A DNA stretch of 64,000 bases from Thinopyrum elongatum. Lineage: Eukaryota > Streptophyta > Magnoliopsida > Poales > Poaceae. The DNA lies in NCBI GenBank assembly GCA_011799875.1, contig CM022301.1, positions 85,889,667 to 85,953,666 on the forward strand. The letters are read 5' to 3'. Within the stretch, counting starts at the first letter, position 1; every line of letters starts with the position of its first letter. The notes under the pieces are model-generated. The model saw only the letters and a list, made by a program, of their open reading frames with translations. It was not told the origin of the DNA and made no database searches. A program made the translations under genes and the position numbers. Below are positions 9,907 through 22,400 of the stretch, piece after piece.

Positions 9907-12900
9907 TACTCAAGCATTACATTTTTCGAACACTGGCCCTCTATCGCCCACGCTCCGGTCATCACCTGCATGAAGTACTGCTCAGGGCGGCGATGCTCCT
10001 TCCCCTGGGGCAGAGGACCTGTGGCCATCTCCATTGGATTAATCCTTGGCCAATGAACCATGGTCTTCGCAAACGCGAGCCTCGCCCCCTAAAGGGACGC
10101 CGATCGCTTCACGGCATCAATCCGGAGCGGCGCCTCCCGCAACCTTTGCACAAGGTCGAAGTACGTGTCTGGAATGGGCTCGGCCGGCCATAGGTTGACA
10201 AAGAGGTCCTTCAAGGCCAGCTCGGACATCCGATGCATCTTCATCAGCTGCTTCATTTGATCGCTGAGGAGGGGAGGACGCTCGGAGTTCGGAAACTGTG
10301 ACCAAAAGAGCCGCTGCGTGGAATCCTCCTCGCGTGTGGCATAGTGCCTCGCCGCGGCCTCCGCATTCTTCGGGAGTTCAGCAAAGACGCCTGTGGACCG
10401 CCAGACCCTCATCAGCAGGGTGAATCTGTTGCCTCCGAACACACTCTGCAATAAATAGTTCTTACCATTGGCAATTAATGTGGCTTGCCGAAGATCCTCC
10501 CGGACACCTCGGGCGTCACTCCTCGCCTCCTAGATCTCTTTCTCCACCTCGGACAAATGGGAGGATTACTCCTCCCGCCCCTTCTCAAGGGCCTCAAGCT
10601 TTTCAGCGGCATCCTGGAGCTCCCCTTGGACCTTGGTTACTCGAGATTGATGATGCTTAGCAGCACGCTTGGCCTACTCAAGCTCGGACACCGCCCTCTC
10701 AGCGGCTGTCCTCTTCTCGGCCGCCTCGGCCTCAACATACTTAAGGGCCTCCTTTAAGCCCTCGACCTCGGTGGCAGTAGCTGCAAGATCATTAAGATAA
10801 AGGATCAGTCAATGGTCCGGCCAGTCCCTATCTGGGAAATACACATCTTTTTACATAGCTTAACTTGTGCCTCGTCAAGCCGTTTGTTGACAAGGTCCAG
10901 CTCTTGATCGGAAAGCTTGAGCTTCCGATCCATCTCCTCTAACACCGTGGCATTAGCAGCCGCGGCCACGGAAGATGCCTGTGTTAGCGTCAGAAATGTC
11001 GACATTGTTAACTGACCTACCAAATTTGATCCTCTGCAGGTCTCTTCGAAGATCCTGGCAGAGTCTCGGGGGCTGCTATGTATGCGGCCTACTTAAACTA
11101 AGAACTATAACCGCATTATGAGGAAGGAGCATTACTTGACTTACCTCAAAGCCTGTTAGAAGGCCTTGGACAGCGTTGTTCAGTCCGGATTGGACAGACC
11201 GAACACTCTGCATAACCGCACCCATAAGGGTGCGGTGCCCTTCAACGATGACGGAGTTGCTCACCAACTCCTCCAGCGTGTCCGGCCAGCCCACCACCGC
11301 CCGTGCGAAGGTGTTTGGTGCCGGCGTTGGCTCCCCGGCCCCCTCCCCACTGGGAGGAATCTGTGCCATCGAGGGCCTCGGAGGCTCGGGAGCGGTTGAC
11401 AGAGGGGGTCCGGATGGCCCGGATTCTTTTCCCTCGTCGACCAGGAGGGACACTCCCTCTTGGTCTTCGGTGACCGAGGTGTTGACCTCAGCCATTATGG
11501 CATCTACCTCCCCCTCCATGTTCGGAGGAGGAGGAGTTCTTTGGGACCACACCTCCTCAGCCTCTTCGGGGACCAAAGGAGATGCGGAGTGCGCCATAGA
11601 CCCACTGTCCGCCAGCTCGGCGGGTGGAGACGTCCCTTCCGAGATTTGCTCTGTGGGGCGCTCATGCGGGGGGCTGCAATTCGGAGGGGTTAACCTTCAA
11701 CTAAAACAAACTACTGAAAGCGTAATAGCTGAAAATACAGACACCTTACCTGCTGGCAGGGGGCTTGACCCTGGATCCCTTCTTCGGGAGCACCTTAGAC
11801 GCCTCAGACTTCTCGTTATCCGAGCTGTCAGGTATAACCAGCTTAGGCCGGTGTCATCTCTTTGGGGCCGGGGAAGGTTGGACCTCCTCGGGGTCCTCGG
11901 ACGCCGGCCTCTTTTTGGAGTGCGAAGAGAGACTCTCCTCTTCATCCTCCTCCTCCTTGCCCCGATGCTGTACGGATGAGGCCGCAACATCTCCGGACAG
12001 GTTGCCCGGACGGATCCAGCGGCGGAGGCCCTCCCTGGCCTCCGGTGCCTCTTGCTTTTTGCCCTTTTTAGTGGGTGCCTTGTAGGGCACCACGACCAGC
12101 ATCTTCTCCAGCTGCTCTGATCGGGGCCCCTTCGGTAACGGCACTGGGCCACTGATCTTCTTGGCCTTGGCGAGCCAGCCCTGCAGAATCCACATAACCA
12201 GGTTAGATAGAATCTCACGTAATGTGACTATCTGAATACTCTTCGAAGAGACATGCCACTCACCTCCCTTGGGGATTCGCGGCGTCAAGACCGATGCCCT
12301 TTCCCTCGGCTGGGCACTCCTTCTGGGGCTGGAATAGTTGGCCCCATATCTTGTGAGGAGTCATGCCGAAGAGATGCCACACAGTGGCCGGATCCTCGGG
12401 CTCCTGCTCCCACAAGGGCTTGGCCCTCTCTTGGCAAGGGAGGAGCCCACGGTGGAGCATGATCTGGAACACGTCGACCAGCTTCGCGCCGGTCTCTATT
12501 ACGCTGTTGACGCACTTCTGGAGCGCTTTGACCTCGCCAACGCATCCCCAGTCCGGACTCTTGGTGGTCCAGGAGGCCAATCTGGTGGGGGGTCCAGACC
12601 GGAAGGCGGGGGTCACTCACCATGCGGCCTCCCTCGACTCGGTGATATAGAACCACTCCTTCTACCACATCCGGATGGTGTCGACGAAGTGGTCGTCCGG
12701 CCACTGGACCCATGTCAGCTTGCTGATCATAGCCCCTCCGCAGTCCCCGTGCTCACCGCCGACCACCTTGGGCTTCACGCTGAACACCTTCAGCCAAAAG
12801 CCGAAGTGCGGCTGGACCCGAAGGAGCGCTTCACAGACGACGATGAAGGTCGAAATGTGGACGAGGGAGTTGGGGGCTAGATCATGGAAATCCAGCCCAT

Positions 12901-13132
12901 AGTAAAACATTAGCCCCCGCACAAAGGGGTGCAGTGGAAATCCAAGCCCCCTAAGGAAATGGGGGAGAAAAACTACCCTTTCGCATGGCTTGGGCGTAGG
13001 GATGATCTGGCCCTCTTTGGGGGCTCGATGGCCGACGTTGGTCGGCAAGTAACCGGCCTCCTTCAGCTTCAGTATATCCTCATTGGTGACAGAGGAGGCT
13101 TCCCACTTCCCATTGGCGCCGGATCCGACCAT
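9907..13132 (-). pseudogene. Antisense multi-exon gypsy-type transposon protein (Transposase_28-like)
   Basis: Reads leftward from ATG at 13132. Exon 1 (to about 12264) has the hallmark segment PHFLRGLGFPLHPF and GLMFYYGLDFHDLAPNS of the 'putative gypsy type transposon' family (Pfam Transposase_28). A donor GTGAGT at 12263 and acceptor CTGCAG ending at 12181 fit an 83-bp intron. Exon 2 (about 12180-11854) is Lys/Glu/Ser-rich and nuclear-like. Later pieces (11597-11200, 11023-10860, 10788-10479) include a heptad-rich coiled coil. The last exon (about 10451-9907) has the WPAEPIPDTYFDLVQRL segment and ends NVMLE-stop. Lesions: TAG after FVDTIRMW, TAG near 10087, other stops in the coil and a phase mismatch between exons 1 and 2. 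The molecular role of this family is unknown to me. Confidence 0.7.
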
Positions 13133-13704
13133 GGTCGAAGGAGGTAAAGTGGGATTGGCTATGGAAGCAGGGAGAAAGGGCGCTGGAGCTCTAAAGGATC
13201 ACGAGTGCGGAAGGTAGGAGAAGGCGTGGGATGCAGACTGTAGAGCCCCCCCTTTATAGACTGTGGGCAAGCCAGAGATCCCTTTTTTCATGCCGTTGGC
13301 CTCTCCACTTCCTGATATCTCCGCAACGTTATGAGCGGGGAGAGGAATCAAAATCATTAACCATATCCCCCGAAAAGTGGGACACGATCTCCACCTTGAA
13401 GGGACATGTCAAGCATGGCGTCAGCCTCGAGCCGCGCTTTGAGAAATAGTAACTGCTTGGCGTTATGGCCGGAAGCGACTCTTCATTGAAGGAGAAAAGT
13501 TGTCAGATAAAGGCACTATTTGCGCTTGAGCGATATTTTTATTACTACCTTCGGTGTTAAGTAAAACAGCCGTTTCAGACTTCGGACATCACTTAGTACC
13601 GAACAGGGGGAAGACTTGCTGAGGAACTCACCCTGCAAACCGAATACTGGTCGGAATGGATATCGGATACAAGTCTCGGCGTTGGAGGCAAGTTCAGGGG
13701 CTAC
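13133..13704 (-). other. Upstream region of the F antisense gene and polypurine tract
   Basis: About 570 bp between the antisense start and the LTR. A minus-strand TATAAAGG motif (plus CCTTTATAGA near 13251-13260) lies about 120 bp before the ATG and may be its promoter. The plus-strand primer site TTCAGGGGCTAC ends at 13704. Confidence 0.5.
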
Positions 13705-14153
13705 TGAGGGAGTCATGGACTATGGGGTCCTCGGGGCGACGACCCATTGTGCATGGGCCGGACTGGTGGAGCCGTGTGGTGACCGGAGACCTGTGAAGCC
13801 GTGGTGTGCCCTCCAAGTCAAGGGTGGACGAGATCTCTTTCCTTCTTGTTGTAATCTATCTTCGGTAACCCTAACCCTATCGGTGTCTATATAAACCGAG
13901 GGTTGTAGTCATTAGGGGCAGAGCTATCTTCATCCCCCCGTAGCCTAGGGTTTAGCTCATACTGATCTCGAGGTAGATCTACTCTATAAACCATGTTATA
14001 CAATCAATACAATCAAGCAGGACTAGGGTATTACCTCTTCGAGTGGGCCCGAACCTGGGTAAACACTGTGTTCGTCATCCCTTGTTACCCATCGATCCTA
14101 GATCCATAGCTCGGGACCCCCTACCCCGAGGTCTGCCAGTTTTGACACCGACA
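13705..14153 (+). repeat. 3' LTR of F (449 bp)
   Basis: Taken from TGAGGGAGTC after the polypurine tract to GACACCGACA at 14153. TATA box CTATATAAACC at 13888-13898. The 5' limit is uncertain by a few bases because no second LTR copy is in view. Confidence 0.65.
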
Positions 14154-14154
14154 G

Positions 14155-15495
14155 TTGGCGAACCCAGTGGTGGTGCGCAAGGCGAATGGGAAATGGAGGC
14201 TTTGCATAGACTTCACAGATATGAATAAGGCATGCCCGAAGGACCCTTTCCCCTTGCCATGTATTGACCAGATTGTGGATTCCACTTCCGGGTGCGACCT
14301 GCTTTCCTTCTTGGATGCATACTCCGGATACCATCAGATATTCATGTCTAAGGAAGATGAGGAGAAGACCGCGTTCATAACCCCATGTGGCACGTACTGC
14401 TTTGTGCGGATGCCCTTCGGGTTAAAGAGCGCTGGGTCCACTTTTGCAAGGGCATTGCAAATTGGGTTTAAACCTCAGTTGCACAGGAATATTGAGGCTT
14501 ACATGGATGATATAGTGGTCAAAACCAAGGATAGATCAACACTCATTCAGGACTTGGAAGAGACCTTTGCAAACCTGCGCAAGATCAACTTGAAGTTGAA
14601 CCCTGAGAAGTGTGTGTTTGGCGTTCCCTCCAGCAAGCTGCTTGGCTTCTTTGTGTCTCACCAGGGGATAGAGGCCAACCCCGACAAGATCAGAGCGATC
14701 GAGCAGATTCAAGCACCCAAGGCAGTCAAGGACGTGAGGCATTTAACTGGATGTGTTGCCACACTGAGTAGGTTCATTTCCAAGTCCGCCGAGCACGCCC
14801 TGCCATTCTTCAAAATTCTGAAGAAGGCAGGGCCCATGAAGTGGACCCCGGAGGCAGAAGCGGTGCTGCGGGACTTAAAAGCCTATCTTTCCTCTGCTCA
14901 CACCTTGGTCGCTCCTAAACGACAAGAGCCATTACTGCTATATTTGGCGGCAACCAATCAAGTGGTTAGTGCAGCACTGGTGGCGCAGCGGGAAGTAGAT
15001 GAAGGAGCAGTCGCAGCTATTGTCCTCCCCGGAAAAGGAAGCGAACCAGTCACGGCAAGGTTGGGTGCAGATCAGGAGAAAGATGAGCCGGGTGGTGAAG
15101 GCAACCGCAAGGCCACGGCAAAGAAGAGGGTGGTGCAGCGACCAATCTACTTTGTTAGCTCCCTGTTGCAGGGGGCTAGGTCAAGGTACTCTGGAGTGCA
15201 GAAATTGATCTTCGGCCTCATCATGGCCTCAAGGAAACTGCGCCACTACTTCCAAGCCCACGAGATCACGGTTGTCACCCGCTTCCCTTTGCAACGCATA
15301 CTGAGGAACCCTGAGGCCACCGGCATGATAGTTGAATGGAGTTTTGGTCTGAAGTATGAAAGTACCTCAACCATTCAGAGCAGGGCACTGGCGGAGTTCA
15401 TTGCAGAATGGACACCTACTCCAGATGAAGAGACACCGGAAATAGTTATCCCCGGCAAGGAGGCACCCCAAGAGTGGATCATGTACTTTGATGGT
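14155..15495 (+). CDS. G-out pol part A: reverse transcriptase and first RNase H (open frame)
   Basis: An uninterrupted frame of about 447 codons. It begins inside the RT fingers (NPVVVRKANGKWRLCIDFTD), has the SFLDAYSGYHQI and FVRMPFGLKSAGSTFARA motifs, the catalytic YMDD at 14500-14511, then the thumb/connection (NPEKCVFGVPSSKLLGFFVS) and the first, degenerate RNase H ending at the HYFQAHEITVVT segment. It stops at Asp-Gly of the second RNase H, where G2 is inserted. RT copies the element RNA into DNA in cytoplasmic particles. This is the only long stretch of pol in the window without a stop, though the protein is cut at both ends. A short deletion in the connection (about 15340) removes a few residues present in G2. 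Confidence 0.9.
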
Positions 15496-16411
15496 TGTTG
15501 GTGCAACAAACCCTAGGTCCGTTGCCCAGACTATGCACAGGCCCAAGAACAAGATTACAAACCCAAGGTCAGTTCAATGCACAAGGGATCAATTCTTTGG
15601 TAGGACCAAAGTGCAGGTCAAGAAGACAAAGATGAGCCAGAGAAGCAAGATATCGCTAAGGGAAGAACCCCCTCTGCCGAGCAGGCGAGCCTGGCAAAGG
15701 TTGGGTTTGCTCCGGAAGCAAGTCTCAGGATCGTCCCAGCAGGCCTGCCGGGGCTTACGGAGGCGAACCACTCCACCGCACCACCTCATCACGACGCACG
15801 TCATCGATCAGTGCAGTGTCAAGCTCCAAAGTGACTAAGTGGCTGCTATTTGCTACATGGCAGCCACTTCCTACAGAAAATACCCCCAGGCGACACCCAT
15901 CCTGAGACGTGTCAAGCAAGTAGGCGTGAAGCTGGCAAGACAGCCTGGCAGGGCCTGTCGGGCAAGCTGAGATGTGCCGTTGAGCGGCGCATTTAATGCG
16001 CTCTGTCAGCCTGCAGAGTTAGGTATGATAGCACTGTTTGCTATCTAATCAGTATATAATGACTGATTTGCCACTGTGGTGACCCCTTGATCTATAAAAG
16101 GAGGCCCATGGCGACCGTAGAAAGGGTTGGCTGATCCGGACCCTTACACACTCATACGCGCGTAGCTGCTCTCGCCTTGAGGCAACCTTGCCGGGCAAGA
16201 GCGCTGCGTTCATCCACCATTTTTCCACCATCAATCCACCAAAGCAGGAGTAGGGTTTTATGCCTCACGGCGGCCCGAACCTGGGTAAAAACTGCCCGTG
16301 TGATCTCTGCCACGCTGTGTGACGCTTCTCCGCTCTTTGTGCAACGTGCCCGTCCCCCACCGAACCAAAAGGGGCTCATGGCCCCATAGGTGGCCGTGGT
16401 TTCCCATGACA
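15496..16411 (+). repeat. 5' LTR of G2
   Basis: TGTTGGTGCAAC to CCCATGACA; aligns end to end with 24897-25813. TATA box TCTATAAAAG at 16091-16100, so U3 is about 600 bp and the transcript would start near 16125. Confidence 0.93.
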
Positions 16412-16415
16412 TATT

Positions 16416-16430
16416 TGGCGCGCCACGTAG
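16416..16430 (+). promoter_or_regulatory. Primer-binding site of G2
   Basis: TGGCGCGCCACGTAG, four bases after the LTR. It starts with TGG, complementary to the CCA end of a tRNA. I could not match the primer tRNA with confidence. The same 10-bp palindrome TGGCGCGCCA follows the LTR of element V at 62983. Confidence 0.7.
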
Positions 16431-16907
16431 GGGGATTACTTGCGCAAACCCGAGAGCGTCAATAGCACATCATCTTCATCGCCATTCTCGTCATCGACGG
16501 CGTGATCAACTATGGCGTCCAAGAAGAAGTCCTGAGCCACAAATCACCCGTCCACCTCAAAGGCTTCGCCGCTCGCGACCGCCGACATCGCAGGGAATGC
16601 GCGGACGCGCGTGGGTGTGGACGCTGCGGGGGGTGTGGTCGGCGCAGGCGGCGTTGTCACCACCTCCCCCACGGCCGAAGCAGGAACGGGAGGCACCGAG
16701 GAAGGACAGCATCAGCAACATCCCGGCGGCCATGCTCCATGAGGTACGAGTGGAGGGCTTATTACGCCTGCACCTCTTATCCTCGCCGAAGGGCACGATC
16801 TCAGTGGTGGCGCTCGTTCTGGGGCGAATCGCAACTCTCCGGCCGCCCCCGCCGCGGGCGCAACCGCAAGGCGTGCGCCGCCTCTGGAATGAGCTGACCT
16901 AGTTACT
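16431..16907 (+). other. G2 5' leader
   Basis: GC-rich untranslated leader between primer site and the first in-frame ATG of the polyprotein. Overlapping ORFs here are compositional. Confidence 0.5.
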
Positions 16908-18488
16908 ATGCCCAACGGAGCCGCTCGCCTTCAAGCGCCCCCACCGCGTCACCATGCCATCCAAACGGCTGGTTCGCAACAACGAAGGCGCGGCGCGATC
17001 GCTACCGGCACCATCAGGAGCCGAGCAACACCGCGATCTACATCGTCATCACCTATGCCGAGCACTGCCTCAGAGGCCATGGCATGGGCTCAACTACTGT
17101 TGAGATTCCCGCCGGCAGCCGGTCAGATGGATGAGTGGCGAGCCACCATCCAAAGTCTGATTGGCTTCGCCGAGGCGGGAGGATCACAGCGAGCTGGCCC
17201 ACCATGGCCTCCCCAAGCAGCGACGACAGCCCGTGCTACTGGCCGGACGGAAGGGGCCACCACCACGGTGCAGTCCCCACCATGACAGCCAGTGCGGGAG
17301 CCGCGAAACCAAGAACCAGATGACGTCTCGATGGCCTCTTCTGACCGTCGAGCGTGTCCAGGCCAACGACGAGCCCCGGAGGATGGGCGGAGGGAAGGCG
17401 TGCGCATCGTCGTCGAGCGACGCCGCGACAACCACCGTCGGTCCAATGGGTGCGATGGCCTCGACGTCGACGAACCCGCACTCGGAGACGGCGGGTGCCT
17501 ACCTTTCGAGGTTGGGTGCCCTGCTTTCACCCGTGAGCTGCGGCAAGTCCGTTGGCCATTCGCTCGCACGTTCAAGCCGGAGATTCCAGAGAAGTATGAT
17601 GGGACGCTGAACCCGGCAGAGTTTTTGAGCATCTACACCATCGCTGTTCAAGCTGTCGGGGGAAGAGATGAGAAGGTATTCGCCAATTACTTCCCTTTGG
17701 CACTCAAGTCAAATGTGAGGTCATGGCTGATGCACCTGCCGGAGAACTCCATTTCGACCTGGGCTGACCTGTGCCATGAGTTCATTGGCGCCTTCACGGG
17801 TGGCCATCAAGAACCAGGGTGGCCCAACGATTTGCAGCTTCTCCAGCAGAAAGAAGGAGAGACTCTGCAAAAGTACTTGTAGAGATTCAGCCGAGTACAC
17901 AGAAATATCCCAGATATCCACCCGGCAGCTGTGATAGCCGCTTTCCAATCCAACGTGCACAACCGCAGGATACGTTCCAAGATGAATGTACGTCTGCCCA
18001 AGACTGTGAAGGAGCTTTACACCTTGGTGGACAAATGTGCTCGGGTGGAGGAAGGGAGAAAACTCCCTGGAGAGGAAGATTGCGTCGACATCGACTCAGA
18101 GGATGACGACGAGTCCACCAGTCAGAAGAAGAAGAACAAGAAGCACAACAAGAAGCGCAAGGATAAGGCAGTGATGACCGTTGAGAGATCGGGCACGCCT
18201 AGTACTGGCAAGAAGGCTAAGACCGAAGCCCCCGGCAAGGAAGTTGCTGCGTGCACTGACTGCCGGGAGGCTGCGGCTGCCGAGAAGGCTCGGAAAGCCG
18301 ATGGACCGTATTGCAAGATTCATCGGACCAAGGGCCACAATCTCCAAGAGTGTCACCAGGTTGAGCAGCTCGTCAAGAAGCAGAGGGCTGAGTATGAGAA
18401 GCGTGATAAGGAAAAAGGTCAGAATGGTACTGGCGGGAAGGGCCGGGGTGGTGAAGCAAATCGCCGCTGCAAGGCTCCTCGGAACTAA
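16908..18488 (+). pseudogene. G2 gag (capsid/nucleocapsid), interrupted by stops
   Basis: Gag forms the virus-like particle that packages element RNA. ATG at 16908 opens a low-complexity N-terminus. The recognisable gag core starts near 17560 (FARTFKPEIPEKYDGTLNP, AEFLSIYTIAVQAVGG, LKSNVRSWLMHLPENS, WADLCHEFIGAFTG), followed by QSNVHNRRIRSKM and a Lys-rich segment. A CKIHRTKGHNLQEC knuckle-like motif near 18313 has the C/H spacing of a zinc knuckle variant. In-frame stops: TGA 17283, TAG 17880 (replacing Gln before RFSRVHRN) and TAA 18486. Reading frame is unchanged across all of them, so there is no frameshift. Start choice: first ATG in frame after the upstream stop; translation may begin elsewhere. 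Confidence 0.8.
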
Positions 18489-19451
18489 GGAAAACCCACC
18501 AGGGGCCGAGAGAAGGAGGATTGCAATGCTGAGAGTGATGGAGGGGATGAAGAGGAAACCAGCGAGCAGGAATTCCAGAAGGCCACTGACGCCCTATGTA
18601 TTGGCGGGGGTGCATCTTTGCACTCCTCTCACCGCCAACTTAAACAGTGGGCGCGTGAGGTCAATGCCGTGGAGCCAGTGGCAGATTCTCAAAAGCCGCT
18701 CAAGTGGTCACGCACGCCCATCATCTTTGATGAAGAGGACCATCCTGACCGCACCACTACGGTAGGGTGCTTGCCGTTGTTGGTCTCACCAACGATTCGC
18801 AACCTCAAAGTCACAAAGATGTTGGTTGACGGCGGGGCCGGGTTGAATCTGATTTCCCCAAAGGTTATCAGTAAACTCCAGATAGCAGAGGAAGAGCTTA
18901 AGGTTACTGGCACATTTCAAGGAGTCAATCCCGGCAGGAGTCATCCTAAGGGAAAGATCACGTTGCCAGTGACATTTGGGGGGGAGTTGAACTACCAGAC
19001 TGAGAAGGTTGTGTTTGATGTGGTCGACCTCCCCCTGCCATATAATGGAATCCTTGGATGCCCAGCTTTGGCAAAATTCATGGTGGCATCCCACTATGCC
19101 TACAACACTTTGAAGATGCCAGGGCCAGTGGGTGTCATTTCCATCCCATCAGACAAGAAGGACGCAATTATTTGCGTGGATAAGATGTATCGGGACGCAG
19201 TCGCGGCAGAGGCCACGAAAGCCGCAGTTCCCGCCAAGGAAATCAAAGGAAAGAAGAAGGCTAGCAGAGACACCAGCAATGAGTCCGGAAAGCGTACCTC
19301 TTCAGGGTATGCTATGCATGTGGATGACGTGCCGGAAAGTTCCAACAGCAAGAAGTCCAAGGCTGCTACACCCCATGTGAAAAAGGTCCCGACAGGGCTG
19401 GCTGGCGCTGATGGTACTTTTACTATCAGTGCCACCCTTGATGACAAATAG
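18489..19451 (+). pseudogene. G2 aspartic protease region
   Basis: Same frame as gag. After the linker segment QLKQWAREVNAVEPV and PLKWSRTPIIFD comes the retropepsin-like domain. The active-site region is MLVDGGAGLNLIS, where Asp at 18828 is the catalytic residue and DGG replaces the common DTG/DSG, as in other Tat/Retand-type elements. A GILGCPALAKF segment near 19050 corresponds to the conserved ILG(R) motif. A Lys-rich linker to RT follows and ends in TAG at 19449, probably from CAG. The enzyme would cut the polyprotein during particle maturation. Confidence 0.8.
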
Positions 19452-22400
19452 GAAAGCGCGCTCGTTGCCTTCCAGTGGGCGAATATTGATGTTTTTGCCT
19501 GGCAACCATCTGATATCCCCGGTGTTCCCAGGGAGGTAATCGAGCACCACCTTGCTGTCTGCGCACATGACTGACCCGTCAAGCAAAAGGTCTGGAAGCA
19601 AGCCTTGGAGCAGCAGCAGTTCATTGCCGAAGAAATCAAGAAACTTGAGGCAGCTGGTCTAGTCAGAGGAGTACTACATCCAACATGGTTAGCAAACCCA
19701 GTGGTTGTGCGCAAGGCTAATGGAAAATGGAGGCTTTGCATAGATTTCACGGATCTGAGCAAGGCATGCCCGAAGGACCCGTTCCCCTTGCCGCACATCA
19801 ACCAAATTGTGGATTCCACTTTCGGGTGTGATTTGCTATCCTTTCTGGATGCATACTCTGGGTATCATCAGATCTTCATGTCCAAGGAAGATGAAGAAAA
19901 TACCTTATTCATCACCCCATGCGGCACGTACTGCTTTGTGCGCATGCCTTTCGGGTTGAAGAGTGTCGGGTCCACTTTTGCAAGAGCAGTCCAGGTTGGT
20001 TTTGAACCACAGTTGCACAGGAACATTGAAGCTTATATGGATGATATTGCGATCAAGACCAAGGACAGATCAATCCTCATCCAAGACTTGGAAGAAGCAT
20101 TCGCTAATCTGCGCAAGATCAACTTGACGCTAAACCCGGAGAAGTGTGTGTTTGGAGTTCCCTCCGGCAAGCTACTCGGTTTCTTTGTGTCCCACCGCGG
20201 GATCGAAGCCAACCCAGATAAGATCAAGGCTATCGAGCAGATTCAAGCACCCAAGACAGTTAAGGATGTGAGGCGTTTGACGGGGTGCGTTGGCGCGCTT
20301 AGCAGATTCATCTCCAAGTCTGCCGAACGCGCCTTGCCGTTCTTCAAAATTTTGAAGAAAGCAGGACCCATGTAGTGGACCCCGGAAGCAGACGCAACGC
20401 TGTGAGATTTGAAGGCCTACTTGTCCTCTGTGCCCACTTTGGTTGCTCCCAAACCACAAGAGCCGTTGGTGCTATATCTGGCGGCAACCAATCAAGTGGT
20501 TAGTGCAGCACTAGTGGCGCAACGGGAAGTAGAGGAAGCAGCAACCTCAGCTAGTGTCCAGTCTAGGAAAGAGAAAGAGAACAGCCCGGCAGGGTCAGAT
20601 ATGGATCAGGATAAAGAAGAGCACGGCAATGAAGGCAACCCCGAGGATGCGGCAAGGAAGAATGTAGTGCATCGCCCAGTGTACTTCGTCAGCTCCCTGT
20701 TACAGGGGGCTAGATCAAGGTACTCTGGTGTGCAAAAGTTGATTTTTGGCCTTATCATGGCCTCAAGGAAACTGCGCCACTACTTCCAAGCCCATTAGAT
20801 CACGGTTGTCAGTCGCTTCCCATTGCAAAGGATACTCCAAAACCCAGAGGCTGCCGGCAGGATAGTGGAATGGGCATTGGAGTTATCCAGCTTTGGCCTG
20901 AAGTTTGAAAGCACGTCAACGATTCAGAGCAAGGCATTGGCAGAGTTTATTGCAGAATGGACGCCAACCCCTGACGAAGAAGTGCTTGAAACAGTTATCC
21001 CCGGCAAGGAAGCGCCCCAAGAATGGATCAAGTATTTTGATGGTGCCTTCTCCCTACAAGGTGCGGGGGCTCGTGTGCTTCTCGTTGCTCCCACTGGAGA
21101 GCACTTGAAGTACGTTGTCCAGATGCATTTTCCCCGGGAGGAGGCGACCAACAATACAGCAGAGTATGAAGGGCTCCTTGCCGGGCTTAGGATTGCCACT
21201 GAATTGGGAATCAAGAAGCTGATTATTCGAGGAGACTCGCAACTTGTGGTGAGACAAGTCAACAAGGATTACCAAAGCCCATTGATGGAGGCATACGTTG
21301 AGGAAGTGAGAAGATTAGAGGAGCACTTTGACGGATTGCAAACAGAGCACGTACCCCGTGCGGAAAACAACATCGCTGATCATCTGTCAAAGTGTGCTGC
21401 GCAGAAGCTTCCTGTGGAACCAGGAAGTTTTGTTCTCCATCTTACTCAGCCCTCCGTATCCCCGACAACAATGGCCCGAAAGAGGAGGAAATTGGACTCT
21501 GGTAAGACTCTCTCGGTAGAACCCCTCGGAGCTCTTGGCAAGGACCCTGCCAGAAACAACTCCCCTTCGATTGCCGGGCTGTGCCCTCCTGCCTGGCCAT
21601 TGGTCCCCGCGGTCGAGGAACACACTCCCGCAGATGAGGAGGTGCTGCTAGTCCTTGTTGCCGAGCCCCAGGCTCCAACTTGGGCAAGGCACATAGTCCA
21701 TTTCCTCCAAACTGGAGAACTTCCCGAAGAGCAAGAAGAAGCTGAAAGAGTAGCCCGGAGGGCTAGTATGTATCAGTTTGTCGATGACACACTATACAGA
21801 AGAAGGCCCAACGGTTTGAAATTGAAGTGCATTTGCCGGGAAGGAGGAAAGGAACTACTGGCGGAAATACACAAAGGCATGTGTGGCTCCCACATTGGAT
21901 CAGGGGCTTTAGTTGGGAAAGCATTCTGGCAAGGATTCTACTGGCCCACAGCCCTCCAAGATGCGGTCGAGCTAGTTACCAAGTGTGAAGCCTGCCAGTT
22001 CCATTCCAAGAACATCCATCTGCCTGCCCAAGCTCTTCAGACAATCCCTTTGTCATGGCCGTTTTCGGCCTGGGGACTCGATATCCTCGGCCCTTTCCCC
22101 CGAGCTGCCGAGGGCTTTGAATTCTTGTTCATTTCAATCGACAAGTTTACAAAGTGGCTGGAAGTGGATGCCATGAGAAAGGTGACTGCTCAGTCAGCTA
22201 TCAAGTTCTTGAAAGGATTGGTGTGCCGCTTCGGGGTCCCTACCCGGATCATCACCGACAACGGCACCCAGTTCACGAGCCGCGCCTTCATGCAATATGT
22301 TCATGCCCTCGGAAGCAAGATCTCATTTGCCTCTGTTGCACATCCCAGAAGCAATGGACAAGCTGAGAGGGCAAACACTGAAGTGTTGCGAGGACTCAAG

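Larger units (their letters stand above)
9349..14153 (+). mobile_element. Gypsy element F (3' part) with antisense gene
   Basis: A second gypsy family: 3' non-coding sequence, a multi-exon antisense gene (9907-13132), a short 3' LTR (13705-14153). Its 5' half lies left of the window beyond G1, which is inserted in it. It ends exactly where the RT frame of G-out begins, so it is inserted in that element; the predicted right duplication is GTTGG (14154-14158). The overall look resembles the Triticeae Fatima group, recalled from memory and not verified. Confidence 0.75.

Noticed and set aside
11176..11979. 267-codon plus-strand ORF
   Set aside because: Shadow of the antisense gene exons of F on the other strand; Ser/Gly/Leu-rich with no recognisable domain.
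16390..17635. Several long overlapping ORFs in other frames near the G2 gag start
   Set aside because: High GC produces open frames on both strands; only the frame starting at 16908 continues into gag-pol.
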